The notes: generated from the letters alone by a model not told the origin. A stretch of DNA of 64,000 bases from Diplonema papillatum (GCA_030068145.1 JAPJBO010000145.1:62001-126000), one strand, 5' to 3'. Positions 32,903 through 43,984 are shown, counted from the stretch's first letter. Numbers and translations: made by a program.

Positions 32903-33180
32903 ACGGTAAGTGAACGACAACCCGTGGTAAAAGTCTTAGTGGCCTCAAGGCACTAAGTTGAGTCCTAAAACATGATAATACAGCGCACGATGGTGGGTGC
33001 TTGAGTGGTAAAAGACTTAGTGGCCTCAAGGCACTAAGTTGAGTCCTAAAACATGATAATACAGCGCACGATGGTGGGTGCTTGAGAAGATCTTGCCGAG
33101 ATGTTCGCTGGCAAGACTCTCTGAATCCCGGTATAATTTCGATAAGCCGTGGCAACATCTTGGTAGCCTCGAGACACTTT
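32877..33180. promoter_or_regulatory. ALDH 5' flank with tandem ~86-bp repeat
   Basis: Two direct ~83-86-bp copies (about 32930-33003 and 33009-33086) share GTGGCCTCAAGGCACTAAG, TTGAGTCCTAAAACATGATA and CAGCGCACGATGGTGGGTGC. The whole flank is repeated upstream at 33540-33845, so any promoter is present twice. Confidence 0.6.
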
Positions 33181-33564
33181 TTACGGGAGGAGCGATTTTG
33201 ACGCGCATTTGGTGGCTTCGCCTTTGCCCTGCGCAATAGACTCCCCATCTCCGTGCGCGATCTCGTCCGCCCGCTCCCTCAGCACGGCGGAGCAAGCCGT
33301 GAGGAGGGCGGTCCTCTGTGCGACCGAGCTCGACCGCCAAGCGCGGCCGGTCTGCTCCGCGCGAGCGACGGCTTCGTTCCCTTGCTGCCGGGTCCAGCGC
33401 GGCTCTTCCCAAGCGACTTCGTTCGTGTACGGGTTCACTGCTTTAAACGTCGAACCCGCCCGCGCCTGCATCCGCAGCAACGTGCGCTGCACATTTCGCT
33501 TCATCATTCTCGCGTCGTGGACACACTTCCTCTTGTTTCTAGTAGAGCGTAAGTGGTACGACAT
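33181..33564 (-). pseudogene. ALDH 5'-end duplicate, copy 2
   Basis: Repeats the first ~115 codons of the gene almost unchanged, then loses the ten codons after DEIA, picks up GDGESIAQGKGEATK and runs into unrelated sequence. It cannot encode a working enzyme. Confidence 0.9.
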
Positions 33565-33844
33565 ACGGTAAGTGAACGACAACCCGTGGTAAAAGTCTTA
33601 GTGGCCTCAAGGCACTAAGTTGAGTCCTAAAACATGATAATACAGCGCACGATGGTGGGTGCTTGAGTGGTAAAAGACTTAGTGGCCTCAAGGCACTAAG
33701 TTGAGTCCTAAAACATGATAATACAGCGCACGATGGTGGGTGCTTGAGAAGATCTTGCCGAGATGTTCGCTGGCAAGACTCTCTGAATCCCGGTATAATT
33801 TCGATAAGCCGTGGCAACATCTTTTGGTAGCCTCGAGACACTTT

Positions 33845-34140
33845 TTACGGGAGGAGCGATTTTGACGCGCATTTGGTGGCTTCGCCTTTGCCCTGCGCAA
33901 TAGACTCCCCATCTCCGTGCGCGATCTCGTCCGCCCGCTCCCTCAGCACGGCGGAGCAAGCCGTGAGGAGGGCGGTCCTCTGTGCGACCGAGCTCGACCG
34001 CCAAGCGCGGCCGGTCTGCTCCGCGCGAGCGACGGCTTCGTTCCCTTGGCTGCCGGGTCCAGCGCGGCTCTTCCCAAGCGACTTCGTTCGTGTACGGGTT
34101 CACTGCCGTCGAACCCGCCCGCGCCTGCATCCGCAGCAAC
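33845..34140 (-). pseudogene. ALDH 5'-end duplicate, copy 3
   Basis: A further copy with the same internal deletion as copy 2, plus loss of four codons after AGST and a one-base change in the Gln-Gln-Gly codons that shifts the frame. Ends at about 34140 where unrelated sequence starts. Confidence 0.88.
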
Positions 34141-34970
34141 GTTCCTCCTTACGACGCCCGGTACTTGTCACTGCTTCTCATTGGTTGGAATGTTTGTCTT
34201 TCGTGACTGCCACTGACCAGCAAGCGGCACCAGAATGACTGCCAATGACCAGCAAGCGGCGCCAGAATGACTGCCAATGGCCAGCAAGCGGCACCAGAAT
34301 GACTGCCAATGACCAGCAGGCGGCACCAGAATGACAGCCAATGGCCAAAGAACGAACGATCTCGAGGTCGAGTAGCCAAAGGCACCCGGAGAGTAGGTAC
34401 ATTCAGTCTCTCGAGAAAACCCGTCATCTATTTTGATGATCTGATGCGAGTTGGCGGACGTTCCGTTCCTCCTGGTCCTCTCATTTTCTTGCACAAAGGT
34501 ACTCTTTTTCCTCCTTACGACGCCCGGTACTTGTCACTGCTTTCTCATTGGTTGGAACGCGTGTCTTTCTTCTGATAAGCGTCATGGATGGCTTCCTCTG
34601 GTGACTGCCAAGCATAAATTTCTTCCTATGAGTGACATGGATGCCTTCTCCTATGAGGGGCATGGATGGCTTCCTTTGGTGACTGCCAAGCACGAATTTC
34701 TTCCTATGAGTGAACATGGATGGTTCTTCCTGTGAGTGACATGGATGGTTCTTCCTATGAGTGACATGGATGGTTCTTCCTATGAGTGACATGGATGCCT
34801 TCTCCTATGAGGGGCATGGATGGCTTCCTTTGGTGACTGCCAAGCATGAATTTCTTCCTATGAGCGACATGGATGGTTCTTCCTATGAGTATGGATGATT
34901 CTTCGTATGAGTGACCTGGATAGTTCTTCCTATGAGTGACAGGGATGCCTTCTTCTACGAGGGGCATGGA
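34141..34970 (+). repeat. two small tandem arrays (33-bp and 25-bp)
   Basis: 34205-34345: five ~33-bp units with GACTGCCAATGACCAGC and AAGCGGCACCAGAAT. 34580-34970: 25-bp units GACATGGATGGTTCTTCC / TATGAGT in a larger ~210-bp period that includes TTTGGTGACTGCCAAGCA. TTCCTCCTTACGACGCCCGG occurs at both 34143 and 34510. Confidence 0.88.
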
Positions 34971-35919
34971 TCTTCCTCATTTTGCTTCTGGCTCAAGTTT
35001 GCAGCTTTTTTTCTTTTGGCGCCCATGCTTTCAAGGTTCTGCGCCCGAAGCGCCGGCAATGCATGTTCAGCTTAGCGTGGGAAAGAACGGTGAAATCAAC
35101 AACAGAGGTACTGACATACAGAAGGGAACACCGCAAGGGCCGTGGGGCCGACCATCGACAGAGACGAAGTACATAAACACACTCACACGGGAAACAGACC
35201 GAGGGGGCAAAATCTTGGTTTACTGTTTAGGCGGTACTGCCTGCATGATTGCGAAAACGTGCTTGGAATGGCATGCGCTCAACACCGCACTGAGTCCCAC
35301 CTGTGTTGCGGTCCTTTTAACCACGGACAGAAGGCAGTCACCAGCACGGAAACCTGAGTGTCTGCAGACAGGACAGCGGCGGTTTGTTGAAGCGCGTGTC
35401 GAAGGCAGCTGTAGGATGACCTTTCTTTGAGCCGCTCCTGTTGCCTCGCAAACATTCTCGGTTCGGAAGCTCCGCACCCCAGAAGTTGGAGACAGGGCTA
35501 TGCCACGGTATTCGCCCAGGAGCGGCCTTTTTCTTTCTTCTTCTTCAAGTCCAGGGTATTGTATAGGCAATTCCCAGATCCGGTCAGGGTCAAGGATACA
35601 TTTTCTCAGTTTCACTGTGGGAATCGGACATCAAACCCAGAGCAGGACAACACAGTCAGTCTACCAGGAGGAGGGGGGTGTGTGCTACTCAAGAACCAAA
35701 ACCCCGACGAAGGCAACTGCCGACAATGCAAGTCGAAACGCCGGTAATAGAAACATCCGGGGGGGGATCTGGACGACAACTCCAAGTTCATAAGTATGAG
35801 AATAGGGGGAAACAAAATTCCCAGCCAGCCGAGTTTTTGGGTTTTACGTTTCCCGGGGAGAAAGTCTTAGTTTCGTGTTCAGGCGCTACTTGCCTCTCTT
35901 ATGTATGTCTGGGGGAGGG
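34971..35919. other. unassigned stretch with dispersed repeat
   Basis: 35260-35390 is the partner of 21224-21350. The rest shows no supported gene. Confidence 0.45.
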
Positions 35920-36102
35920 GGCACACCAATGCACCATGCGCGGCTATCGCCCAAGCGCCGTGAAGAAGCAGAAATCGACGCGCAACCGATGAACCTGGAC
36001 GAGCAGTCGCAGGACAAGCGAGGCACGAAACGCGCGCCTGAGCACGACGATCAAAACGAGCTAAAGAGGCAAAAGCATGACACATCACGTGCGAAGAGAT
36101 AA
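35920..36102 (+). repeat. dispersed fourth copy of the basic-peptide repeat
   Basis: Reads through to a stop as KRREEAEIDAQPMNLDEQSQ, then KRAPEHDDQNELKRQKHD and TSRAKR-stop, matching 11203-11349 in frame and length. Followed by the same GATGCAGATTATCGCC flank as the 11-kb copies. The frame upstream is open to about 35875. Confidence 0.6.
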
Positions 36103-36519
36103 CCGCGACGCCGGCGATGCAGATTATCGCCGCAGATTATTTGCATTCTAACCCAAACCAAAAGGGCAGACTGCGGGAGAGACGTTGGGACACACTGGGA
36201 AATTCCTGACCGACAGTAAAAAACAAAATCCCGCCGCTAAAGTCCATCTTTTTTTCCCCCAATGATCCCTGACTGGATCGTCAAAAAGTCGGCCAGCCTG
36301 ACCAGAGTTTACCACCTATATGATTCCCTGGTTTCGAGTGAAAGTTGGAGCAGCCAAAATCGCGTGAGGCGTGTGAGATACTTGGTCGCCCACGACGGTA
36401 TCGACACGCAGGGGGGTTTGCTTGTGCACTTCTTTTCTCTAGTCCTGTCTTTCTTGTTGCAAGAAGGTGGTGGATATAAATCCTTTTTTCAGAAGCTAGC
36501 TAGCAAACCACTCGAGGGG

Positions 36520-37020
36520 CTGCCTTCGTGCGTATTTCGACGGAGGCTAGAGGGGGGGGAAACAATACAACGCATACGCCCGCCACTAAACCCAGTGTGG
36601 GCTACAGCACATTTACCTTACATATAAAAGGTGTCACGGGATAAGCCGGCAGCCGCTGTTTAACGGCTTATCACGTGGGCGGCCCTGAGATTACCCCCTC
36701 AGGTGACACCACTTTATCTTTAGCCATACTTCACCCTTCTTTCGAGATTTCGTAACTGGGCAGCCTCCTCAAGTATTTCCTACAAACCAGGTGCTGATAC
36801 AAAAAATACTCGAGGGACTGCCTCGTGCTCATTTCGAAGGAGGCTAGGGGGGAGAAAACAATATAACTACAAAGTGGGTCTTTTTTGTTGAACGCTTACG
36901 CCCGCCACTAAACCCAGATTTACCTGTGTTTCGTGTGGCTACAACACATTTACCTCCCTTGATCGCAACTGGCAGTCTCCTCAAGCATTTCCTACAAAGC
37001 AGGTGTTTATACAAAAAAGA
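36520..37020 (+). repeat. R1 dispersed repeats (two copies) around a small structured insert
   Basis: 36520-36620 and 36740-37020 are R1 copies (see 29733). Between them lies the structured element at 36630-36710. Confidence 0.75.
36630..36710. repeat. three-stem structured element (MITE-like)
   Basis: Outer stem GGTGTCA (36630-36636) with TGACACC (36704-36710), inner stem GATAAGCCG (36640-36648) with CGGCTTATC (36664-36672), inner stem CCTGAG (36684-36689) with CTCAGG (36698-36703). Parts recur at 59929-60000 and inverted at 60236-60265. Confidence 0.7.
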
Positions 37021-37381
37021 AATGACCACTCCGGTGTATAAAGCCTCCGCGTGGCATTTCGGCGGACTGCTCTTGTGCACGAAGTATTTTCGACTGTTTT
37101 TGTAGACGTGCTCGGCTTCGAGGTTTAAGAAGCCGGGGGTTCTTTCGTGTTTTCATTCCTTTTTGAACGTTGCCTCTTCGTTTGATGACTGTGGAGAGTG
37201 GCGCGTTCAGCGCACTCGGCCGCGATGTTTTGATGTGCCGAGTGTGGCTGTCATAACGCAAGGCCAGGTTTCGTTTTGGCGCGCTCAAGCGGCACTCACT
37301 TGCTTCGGCAAGTTGCACGCAGTACGCCTGCCAGATAACTAACGTTTGGTGCCAACACCGCATTACTGGCAACCAATGCAT
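37007..37381 (-). CDS. small basic protein or exon, unidentified
   Basis: 124 codons from an ATG. The middle and end are Lys/Arg-rich and protein-like (KRRGNVQKGMKTRKNPRLLK, RSRARLQKQSKILRAQEQS), with few acidic residues until the end. It starts ~30 bp after motif copy 4, in the same orientation, as the other minus-strand exons do. No domain recognised. Its 3' end overlaps R1 sequence, so a chance frame is quite possible. Confidence 0.25.
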   Translation of the reverse strand: MHWLPVMRCWHQTLVIWQAYCVQLAEASECRLSAPKRNLALRYDSHTRHIKTSRPSALNAPLSTVIKRRGNVQKGMKTRKNPRLLKPRSRARLQKQSKILRAQEQSAEMPRGGFIHRSGHFFFV

Positions 37382-37412
37382 TAGAGTGGAAGTTCACTTA
37401 GAGAGATCCAGG

Positions 37413-37433
37413 GTTTCAAAGTCTCCGGGTGAC
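37413..37433 (-). repeat. strand-consistent motif, copy 4
   Basis: Minus strand GTCACCCGGAGACTTTGAAA, followed by GATCT..CTAAGTGAAC as at copy 3. A CATGCCGGTTGATTG block near 37503 also has counterparts near 25350 and 54096, so the repeat may be longer than the motif. Confidence 0.65.
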
Positions 37434-37739
37434 CCTAAGTAAAGGTTCCTTTAAGGTATATCGTATAATAATGTGCGTATCGTGTCTGCGGCTTCATGTG
37501 AGCATGCCGGTTGATTGTTTTTTTCCCATTTTGTATTTATCCTGATTCACTTTCAGTTTGGTTGGCAGCATTCGCTGCGGTAAAAAGTCGGGAGAAAATA
37601 TGTGAAAAGCTGGCCGACTGATAATCGGCCGGCTGTGTTGATCTTTGGAAGATATTCCGATCGTGCCCCCCTCCAGGAGAGAGCACTTGCTACAGGGGGT
37701 GAGGACCCGGCGGAAATATGGCGAGCCGACGGCCGCCAC

Positions 37740-38270
37740 AGCCGCAGACGAGCGCCATCCACCGTAGTATGTCTAGTCGGCTGCTGGTGCATACCACATA
37801 CCGTCGTAGATAATACTACGTAGTGGTGTGTAGTGCTAGTGGCTGCTGACAGCATACCACACACCGTACACATGTACTTGTAGGACTACGCTGCTGGTGT
37901 ACAGTGGTAGTGGGTGCTGATAGCATACCACATCCACCGTAGTGCGTGTAGTGGCTGCTGGTGCATACCACATACTGTCCTGCAGTGGTGTGTAGTGCTA
38001 GTGGCTGCTGGTAGCATACCACACCGTACACATGTACTCGTAGGACTACGCAGCTGGTGTACAGTGGTAGTGGGTGCTGATAGCATACCACATCCACCGT
38101 AGTGCGTGTAGTGGCTGCTGGTGCATACCACATACCGTCCTGCAGCCCGTAGAGGATTACGTAGTGGTGTGTAGTGCTAGTGGCTGCTGACAGCATACCA
38201 CACACCGTACACACAGGTGCGTAGTGGCTGCTGGTGCATACCACATACCGTCCTGCAGCCCGTAGGGCAG
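37740..38270. repeat. tandem repeats around GCATACCACA
   Basis: About five irregular ~60-130-bp units with GTAGTGGCTGCTGGTGCATA, CCACATACCGTCCTGCAG and GTAGTGCTAGTGGCTGCTG. Confidence 0.88.
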
Positions 38271-38454
38271 ACGAGCCGCGCTGAGCGCCAAGCAAGAAGC
38301 GGATGCGGAATGCGCTGAGCCCTAGGCCCCACCGGCGGTGTTGTCCGCGGACGTGCACAAACGCTTGCCCTCTTATCTGCATATTTCGAAAATGCAGACG
38401 CAGACGGGTCTGCAGGGTTGGCGGGGGGTGTGATGCTAGGAAGATGGCAAGGAA

Positions 38455-39575
38455 GGGCCGCACTGGTTGTTGTCTGCAGACGAGCAGACGTCTGCGTCTG
38501 CGTCGACAGATTTTGAAAACGCAGACGCGATGCCAGGAAGTTAGCAAGGAAGGGCCGCACTACTGGTAGCCAAGGGCAAGTGCGACAGAAAGTGCAAACC
38601 AGACGCGAACTACTTCTTGGGGGGACTGCGCGCGACGAATCGCGCACGGTAGAGCAAGCCAATAGCAGGTCTGTGATGCTCCTAACGTATGCTGCACGCG
38701 CACTACACCGACGCGGTAATGAGTCTAGGGGTGTTGCCTGCAGACGAGCAGACGTCTGCGTCTGCGTCGACAGATTTTGAAAACGCAGACGCGATGCCAG
38801 GAAGTTAGCAAGGAAGGGCCGCACTACTGGTAGCCAAGGGCAAGTGCGACAGAAAGTGCAAACCAGACGCGAACTACTTCTTGGGGGGACTGCGCGCGAC
38901 GAATCGCGCACGGTAGAGCAAGCCAATAGCAGGTCTGTGATGCTCCTAACGTATGCTGCACGCGCACTACACCGACGCGGTAATGAGTCTAGGGGTGTTG
39001 CCTGCAGACGAGCAGACGTCTGCGTCTGCGTCGACAGATTTTGAAAACGCAGACGCGATGCCAGGAAGTTAGCAAGGAAGGGCCGCACTACTGGTAGCCA
39101 AGGGCAAGTGCGACAGAAAGTGCAAACCAGACGCGAACTACTTCTTGGGGGGACTGCGCGCGACTAATCGCGCACGGTAGAGCAAGCCAATAGCAGGTCT
39201 GTGATGCTCCTAACGTCCTATGCTGCACGCGCACTACACCGACGCGGTAATGAGTTGCCTGCAGACGTGCAGACGTCTGCGTCTGCGTCGACAGATTTTG
39301 AAAACGCAGACGCGATGCCAGGAAGTTAGCAAGGAAGGGCCGCACTACTGGTAGCCAAGTGCAAGTGCGACAGAAAGTGCAAACCAGACGCGAACTACTT
39401 CTTGGGGGGACTGCGCGCGACTAATCGCGCACGGTAGAGCAAGCCAATAGCAGGTCTGTGATGCTCCTAACGTCCGATGCTGCACGCGCACTACACCGAC
39501 GCGGTAAAGAGTTGCCTGCAGACGTGCAGACGTCTGCGTCTGCGTCGACAGATTTTGAAAACGCAGACGCGGAGG
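38455..39575. repeat. 264-bp tandem repeat, ~4 copies, each with a hairpin
   Basis: Units start near 38500, 38764, 39028 and 39288; the last are slightly shorter. Each contains GCGTCTGCGT and, 15 nt later, ACGCAGACGC (10-bp stem), then GCAAGGAAGGGCCGCACTAC and GACTGCGCGCGAC. A 66-codon frame repeats with the unit; not a gene. Confidence 0.93.
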
Positions 39576-41547
39576 GTCGTCTCAGCCCATTAGCTACTTC
39601 GAGCTCCCCGCTGACAGTTTCAAGTCCGTTCCCTTGACTGCTGTTTCGCCCAGCCAAACTCCCCACCTGACTGGTGTCTCCAAACGAGGATTCGCGAGCC
39701 GAAGCCCGTTTGTCGCTGGAAACGGATAAGCTACGGATCCGAAGACCCTAACCCCACAAGGGAGCAGCTGCCGTCTTCCCACCATTGGATAAGTAAAGCG
39801 ACAACAAGAGTAGTGGTATTTCATTGTTGCGGCCTCCCACCTATTCTACACCTCTCGTGTCACTGCACAAAGTCAGACTAGAGTCAAACTCAACAGGGTC
39901 TTTCTTTCCCCGTTGGTCCATTCATGCGCGTCTTTAATTAGAAGACGAGGCTTTTTGGCTACCTTAAGAGAGTCAATAGTTACTCCCGCCGTTTACCCGC
40001 GCTTGACCTGATCTCTCAGCGTTGACATTCAGGGCACTGGGCAGAAGCCACATTCCACGAGGCAGCTAGCGAGGGGCGACGGTACTGCTGGTATCGAAGT
40101 GCTATGCCGGTTCGTGGTGCCGATCAGTCGAAGAGACGTAAAGAGAAACAATGGCTGGCTACCAAGCGACATCGCAGGCGATGAAGCCACGAGGATTGTG
40201 AATATGCTGGCATCTGCACCCGCAGGTTGCCGGCTGGTGACCACCAGCGGCCCCAAGTGCGACAGAACGACCCCCTCTCGCTGGGGACTCATGTGTAACA
40301 GATGTGCAGCCCCCCACCTGACTGGTGTCTTCAAACGAGGATTCACGAGCCGAAGCCCGTTTGTCGCTGGAAACGGATAAGCTACGGATCCGAAGACCCT
40401 AACCCCACAAGGGAGCAGCTGCCGTCTTCCCATCATTGGATAAGTAAAGCGACAACAAGTAATGGGTGGTGGCAACAGTGCGGTGTGGAGCACATATGCA
40501 TCTCAAGCACGTTCTTGCAATCCCCCCCTGAGAGCCAGGATTCTGGCCAGGCACTAAATTAAGATTTCCCAAGGCGACACTCAGAGGTGGGCTGCCGGAG
40601 ATCGTGGGAAACTCGAAGCTGTTCGCCGCGGGAAGCGGGCGCACTACTGCGATCACTTCACACCACTCACAAGTGTGTCGATGGATGCCGCAAAGCGCTG
40701 TCGCCTTGCCTACCCGCAGCGGAAGCACGTCACGTCACTGAAGCTGCACTGTCAGACGGCTGACGGTCGATCCGACTCTTCGCTCGGCACTTCGGGCATT
40801 CGACCTGAAGGGGTGTGGAAATCTTAGTTTGATGATGTCGGACAGAAGTTCTAGAACACTGCCTCTCGAGCAGGATTGATGCTAGCATCAAGTCTTTTTC
40901 AAGCGTCTATTAGAGTTAAAGTTATTGGTAGTAATTTAGAAGCAGCGGTGTTTTAGGTCTCCGGCTGACCATTGAGTCTTTTTCAAAGAAAATGTTATAG
41001 AAAAGGAACACAAAAGTGGTGAAGGGGGTGGACGGCTCCCAAATGGGCGAAGCACGTAGAGATCGCGAGGTGCTGATCAAGGCACCACCCCCAGTTGAGC
41101 ACGGACCCCTACTCGCAACCTGCGGGAACATCTGCGGTACTTGAAACTGAAGGAGGCGTGGACGCCTCTCGCACAGGAAGGCACAAAGTGAAAACAGGTC
41201 TCAACAGACACACACACACGCACGCTCTCTCAGCCACCCACCCTTCGGAGAGGAGCCACAGCACTCAAAAGCAGCGTGTCAGAAACTCAAAATCGACTGG
41301 TGAAAATGACAACTGGGTTATACTTCGCTTCAGACGTTGCCCACTTTAAGTCATCAACTTTAATGCACGGTCCAACGAAGCCCGGCAGGTTTGCGGTTCT
41401 GACAGAGACTCGTCGGCGCTAGAGCTACTTTATCCGGAAGGCCTTAAACTCAGTACTGCGTCGGTGTAGTGCGCGTGCGGCCTAGGACGTTAGGAGCATC
41501 ACAGCGCGGTCCAGTTAAGCCCGCAAACCTGCCTTCAAGGAGCCTCT
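39576..41547. repeat. dispersed duplications, no gene
   Basis: 39635-39795 recurs at 40302-40457 (CCCACCTGACTGGTGTCT, GGATCCGAAGACCCTAACC). 39935-40060 recurs inverted at 60046-60170. 40850-41060 resembles 60570-60700, but with an extra ~90-bp insert carrying motif copy 5 (see findings). Confidence 0.75.
40950..40970 (-). repeat. strand-consistent motif, copy 5 (in a small insertion)
   Basis: Minus strand GTCAGCCGGAGACCTAAAAC. It is at one end of an insert bounded by direct repeats AGTCTTTTTCAA (40890 and 40975 regions). Confidence 0.6.
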
Positions 41548-41740
41548 TCTAATCAAGGAACCTCTTCTGTTGAAGGAACCTCTTCTATTGAAGGAACCTC
41601 TTCTATTGAAGGAACCTGTTAACCTCTTCTAATCAAGGAACCTCTTCTGTTGAAGGAACCTCTTCTTTTCAAGGAACCTCTTCTATTGAAGGAACCTCTT
41701 CTATTCAAGGCACATCTTCAATGCAAGGTACCTCTAGCAT
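41548..41740. repeat. 20-bp tandem repeat after the TRPV stop codon
   Basis: About nine units of GAAGGAACCTCTTCTATT and variants, beginning ~27 bp beyond the channel stop codon, hence in its likely 3' UTR. Confidence 0.9.
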
Positions 41741-41766
41741 TCGACACCCCCAGTAAGCCACAAACG

Positions 41767-42665
41767 CTAACAGACGCATACGTTGACGGGGTATGAACTC
41801 GTAGTGTACGACAGCAGGCTCCCGCAGTTGTCGCAGCGGGTCTTCATCGCCGCCTCCACCGCGGCGGTGAGCCCCGCCCCCGCCGGCGTAGCCCCTCCGC
41901 CCGCCTCCCCCGCCGCACCTCCCGCGTGCGATGAGCTGTAGCTGTCCGGCGCGCCGCGGACCCGTTTCGGCTTCTTCTTCTTCTTTTTGCGCGGCGGCGC
42001 CGCCGCGGCTTCGGCGCCCCGCATGACGGAACCCGCGAGGTACTTCGAGTAGTCGTTTCCCGACTGGGTGAACAACCGCCCGTTGTTGCCGTGGGCTGAG
42101 GCGTGTCTGCCGGGCCGGTATTCGGCCCTGCTCTTGTTCTTTACCGAGACGAAGGCGTGTTCGCCGTCTTCGCGGTGGTTGACCCGCAGGCGGTTGTAGA
42201 TCGACGGCCAAAGGCTCAGCCTGCGCTCGAGCAGCAGCACGTCCCTTCCCCACTGCAGGCGCCACTCCTTGTGCGCCGAGTCCTTGACCTCCTCGTACGT
42301 CGACGTGAAGGTCGCGATCAGCAAGTTCAGCATCAGCACCATAGCAATCACGGTGAACACCAGCACCATCACGAAGCACACCTCCCGCAACCCCGGGCCG
42401 TGCCCGCCAGGGTCGCCGTTTCCCCCTTCGCCCAGCCCCATCGAGCGGAGCTCCAGCATGTCCATCACCTGCAGCAGGGAGTGGCCCTCGCGCTGTAGGG
42501 CGAAGAGCGTGACGGAGATGCCGGTGAAGATGAAGCAGAACACGCACAAGAAGGGCAGCAGGTCGCGCGCGATGGTCCGCGTCATCATGGTCACCAGCAT
42601 ACCGGTGCGCTCGTGCACCGGCGCGAACGTCAGGACAGACATCCACGCGCACAGCGCGGAAAACC
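41767..42665 (-). CDS. TRPV-like cation channel, exon 4 (S4-S6, pore, C-terminus)
   Basis: Last exon of a four-exon TRPV-type channel (proposed exons 54349-54826, 49943-51133, 43985-44158, 41767-42665; ~913 residues; all junctions phase 1). It begins after acceptor GGCCACAG. Content: GFSALCAWMSVLTF (S4), RTGMLVTMMTRTIARDLLPF leading into S5, a pore loop in which the filter region reads MGLGEGG instead of TRPV GMGD, S6 (VFTVIAMVLMLNLLIATFTS) and directly after it the TRP-box-like KEWRLQWGRD. The tail has a Lys cluster and a CDNC pair. TRPV channels are tetrameric plasma- or organelle-membrane Ca2+-permeable channels; ion and trigger cannot be told here. An in-frame ATG at 42675 lies just outside the exon and is probably intronic. 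Confidence 0.85.
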
Positions 42666-42785
42666 CTGTGGCCATTTTTAGAGTGTAAGTTCACTTGAGG
42701 ATGTTCGTGTTTAGTGTTGCTGGCGAGTTCTTGCCGGCTTGGTGCGAGAGTGTGCGGTTCACACCAGTCATCCAAAAAGCTTTGG

Positions 42786-43030
42786 GGTAAAGTCCCTTGT
42801 ATGGACACCTGACTTTGAAGAAGTCCCTTGTATGGACAGCAAACTTTCAAAATTCCCTTGTATACAGCAAACTTTCAAAATTCCCTTGTATGGACACCTG
42901 ACTTTGAAAAAGTCCCTTGTATGGACAGCAAACTTTCAAAATTCTCTTGGATGGACACCTGACTTTGAAAAAGTCCCTTGTATGGACAGCAAACTTTCAA
43001 AATTCCCTGTATGGACGCCTGACTTTGAAA
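42786..43030 (+). repeat. ~60-bp tandem repeat in TRPV intron 3
   Basis: Four units with CCCTTGTATGGACACCTGAC and CAGCAAACTTTCAAAATTC. Confidence 0.92.
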
Positions 43031-43059
43031 AAGTCTCTCGGACCACACCAGTCATCCAA

Positions 43060-43700
43060 AAGCCGTACAGAAGTCCTCTATTTTCGATTTTGGTGTCTAA
43101 ACCTTTTTGCTCGAGGATCCGTTTTGGTGTCTCTGGTGTGATCAGATTCAAGTCTTGCCGGCTTTGCATGCTTAAAGGCGGACCACACCGGCGTCATCCG
43201 CCGGGTGCTGAAGAAGATGCCGAAAGGCACCGCCGCCGGCCCGTCCGGCCTGTCTGCGCAGCACCTCCTCGACCTGTGGGACGTCTCCGGGTCGTTCAAA
43301 GAGGCAGTGGCAGACGCGGTCTGGGCCCTCTCTTCCGATAAGGTGGCTGCAGCCGCCCGGCCGTACCTGCTCGGGGCGAGGCTCGTCCCGTTGGTTAAGA
43401 AGTCCGGCGGCATCAGGCCCATTGCATGTGGGGAGATCCTGCGCCGGGTGGCCGGCAAGGTCCTCGCATCCGACCGGGCAATCAAGGACCTGGGGGCGAA
43501 CGTCCTCCTGCGGAGTGGGCAAGTCGGTGTCAGTCACAAAAGCCCTACAGAAGTCCTCTATCTTAATTTGGTGGCAAGACCTTTTTGCTCGAGGATCCGT
43601 TTTGGTGTCTCTGGTGTGATCGCATTCAGGTTTTGCCGGCTTTGCATGCTCAAAGGCGGACCACACCAGTCACAAAAGCCCTACAGAAGTCCTCTATTTC
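43060..43700 (+). repeat. three copies of a repeat flanking the RT fragment
   Basis: AAAGCC(G/C)TACAGAAGTCCTC, GCTCGAGGATCCGTTTTGG and AAAGGCGGACCACACC recur at about 43060, 43540 and 43665, so the RT fragment sits between direct repeats. Confidence 0.8.
43190..43535 (+). pseudogene. reverse-transcriptase fragment inside TRPV intron 3 (antisense)
   Basis: About 115 codons with the N-terminal RT blocks of the same LINE type as 25.8 kb: GTAAGPSGLSAQHLLDL, LVPLVKKSGGIRPIACGE and ILRRVAGKVL. It lacks the catalytic motifs and starts and stops abruptly in repeat sequence. Confidence 0.85.
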
Positions 43701-43734
43701 AATTTTTGATGCCGTGGCCTTTTCGCTTGAGGAT

Positions 43735-43890
43735 GGATTTTGTTGAACGCTTACGCCCGCCACGAAACCCAGATTCACCTGTGTTTCGTGTGGGCTACAG
43801 CACATTTACCTCCTTTGATCTTTTGCAGCTGGCAGCCTCCTCCAGTATTTCCTACAAAGCAGGTGCTTTTACAAAAAGAATAACGGTTAT
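43735..43890 (+). repeat. R1 dispersed repeat in TRPV intron 3
   Basis: Same blocks and orientation as 29733-30090 (TTGAACGCTTACGCCCGCCA, CAGCACATTTACCTCC). Confidence 0.8.
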
Positions 43891-43984
43891 CTCCGGCGAG
43901 CTTGAGGGTCCAGCACAATATTATATGTCTTGGGGCTGCAATGACGTGGTCGGCTCGAGTGCAATACGGGGAGGAGCGGCATAC

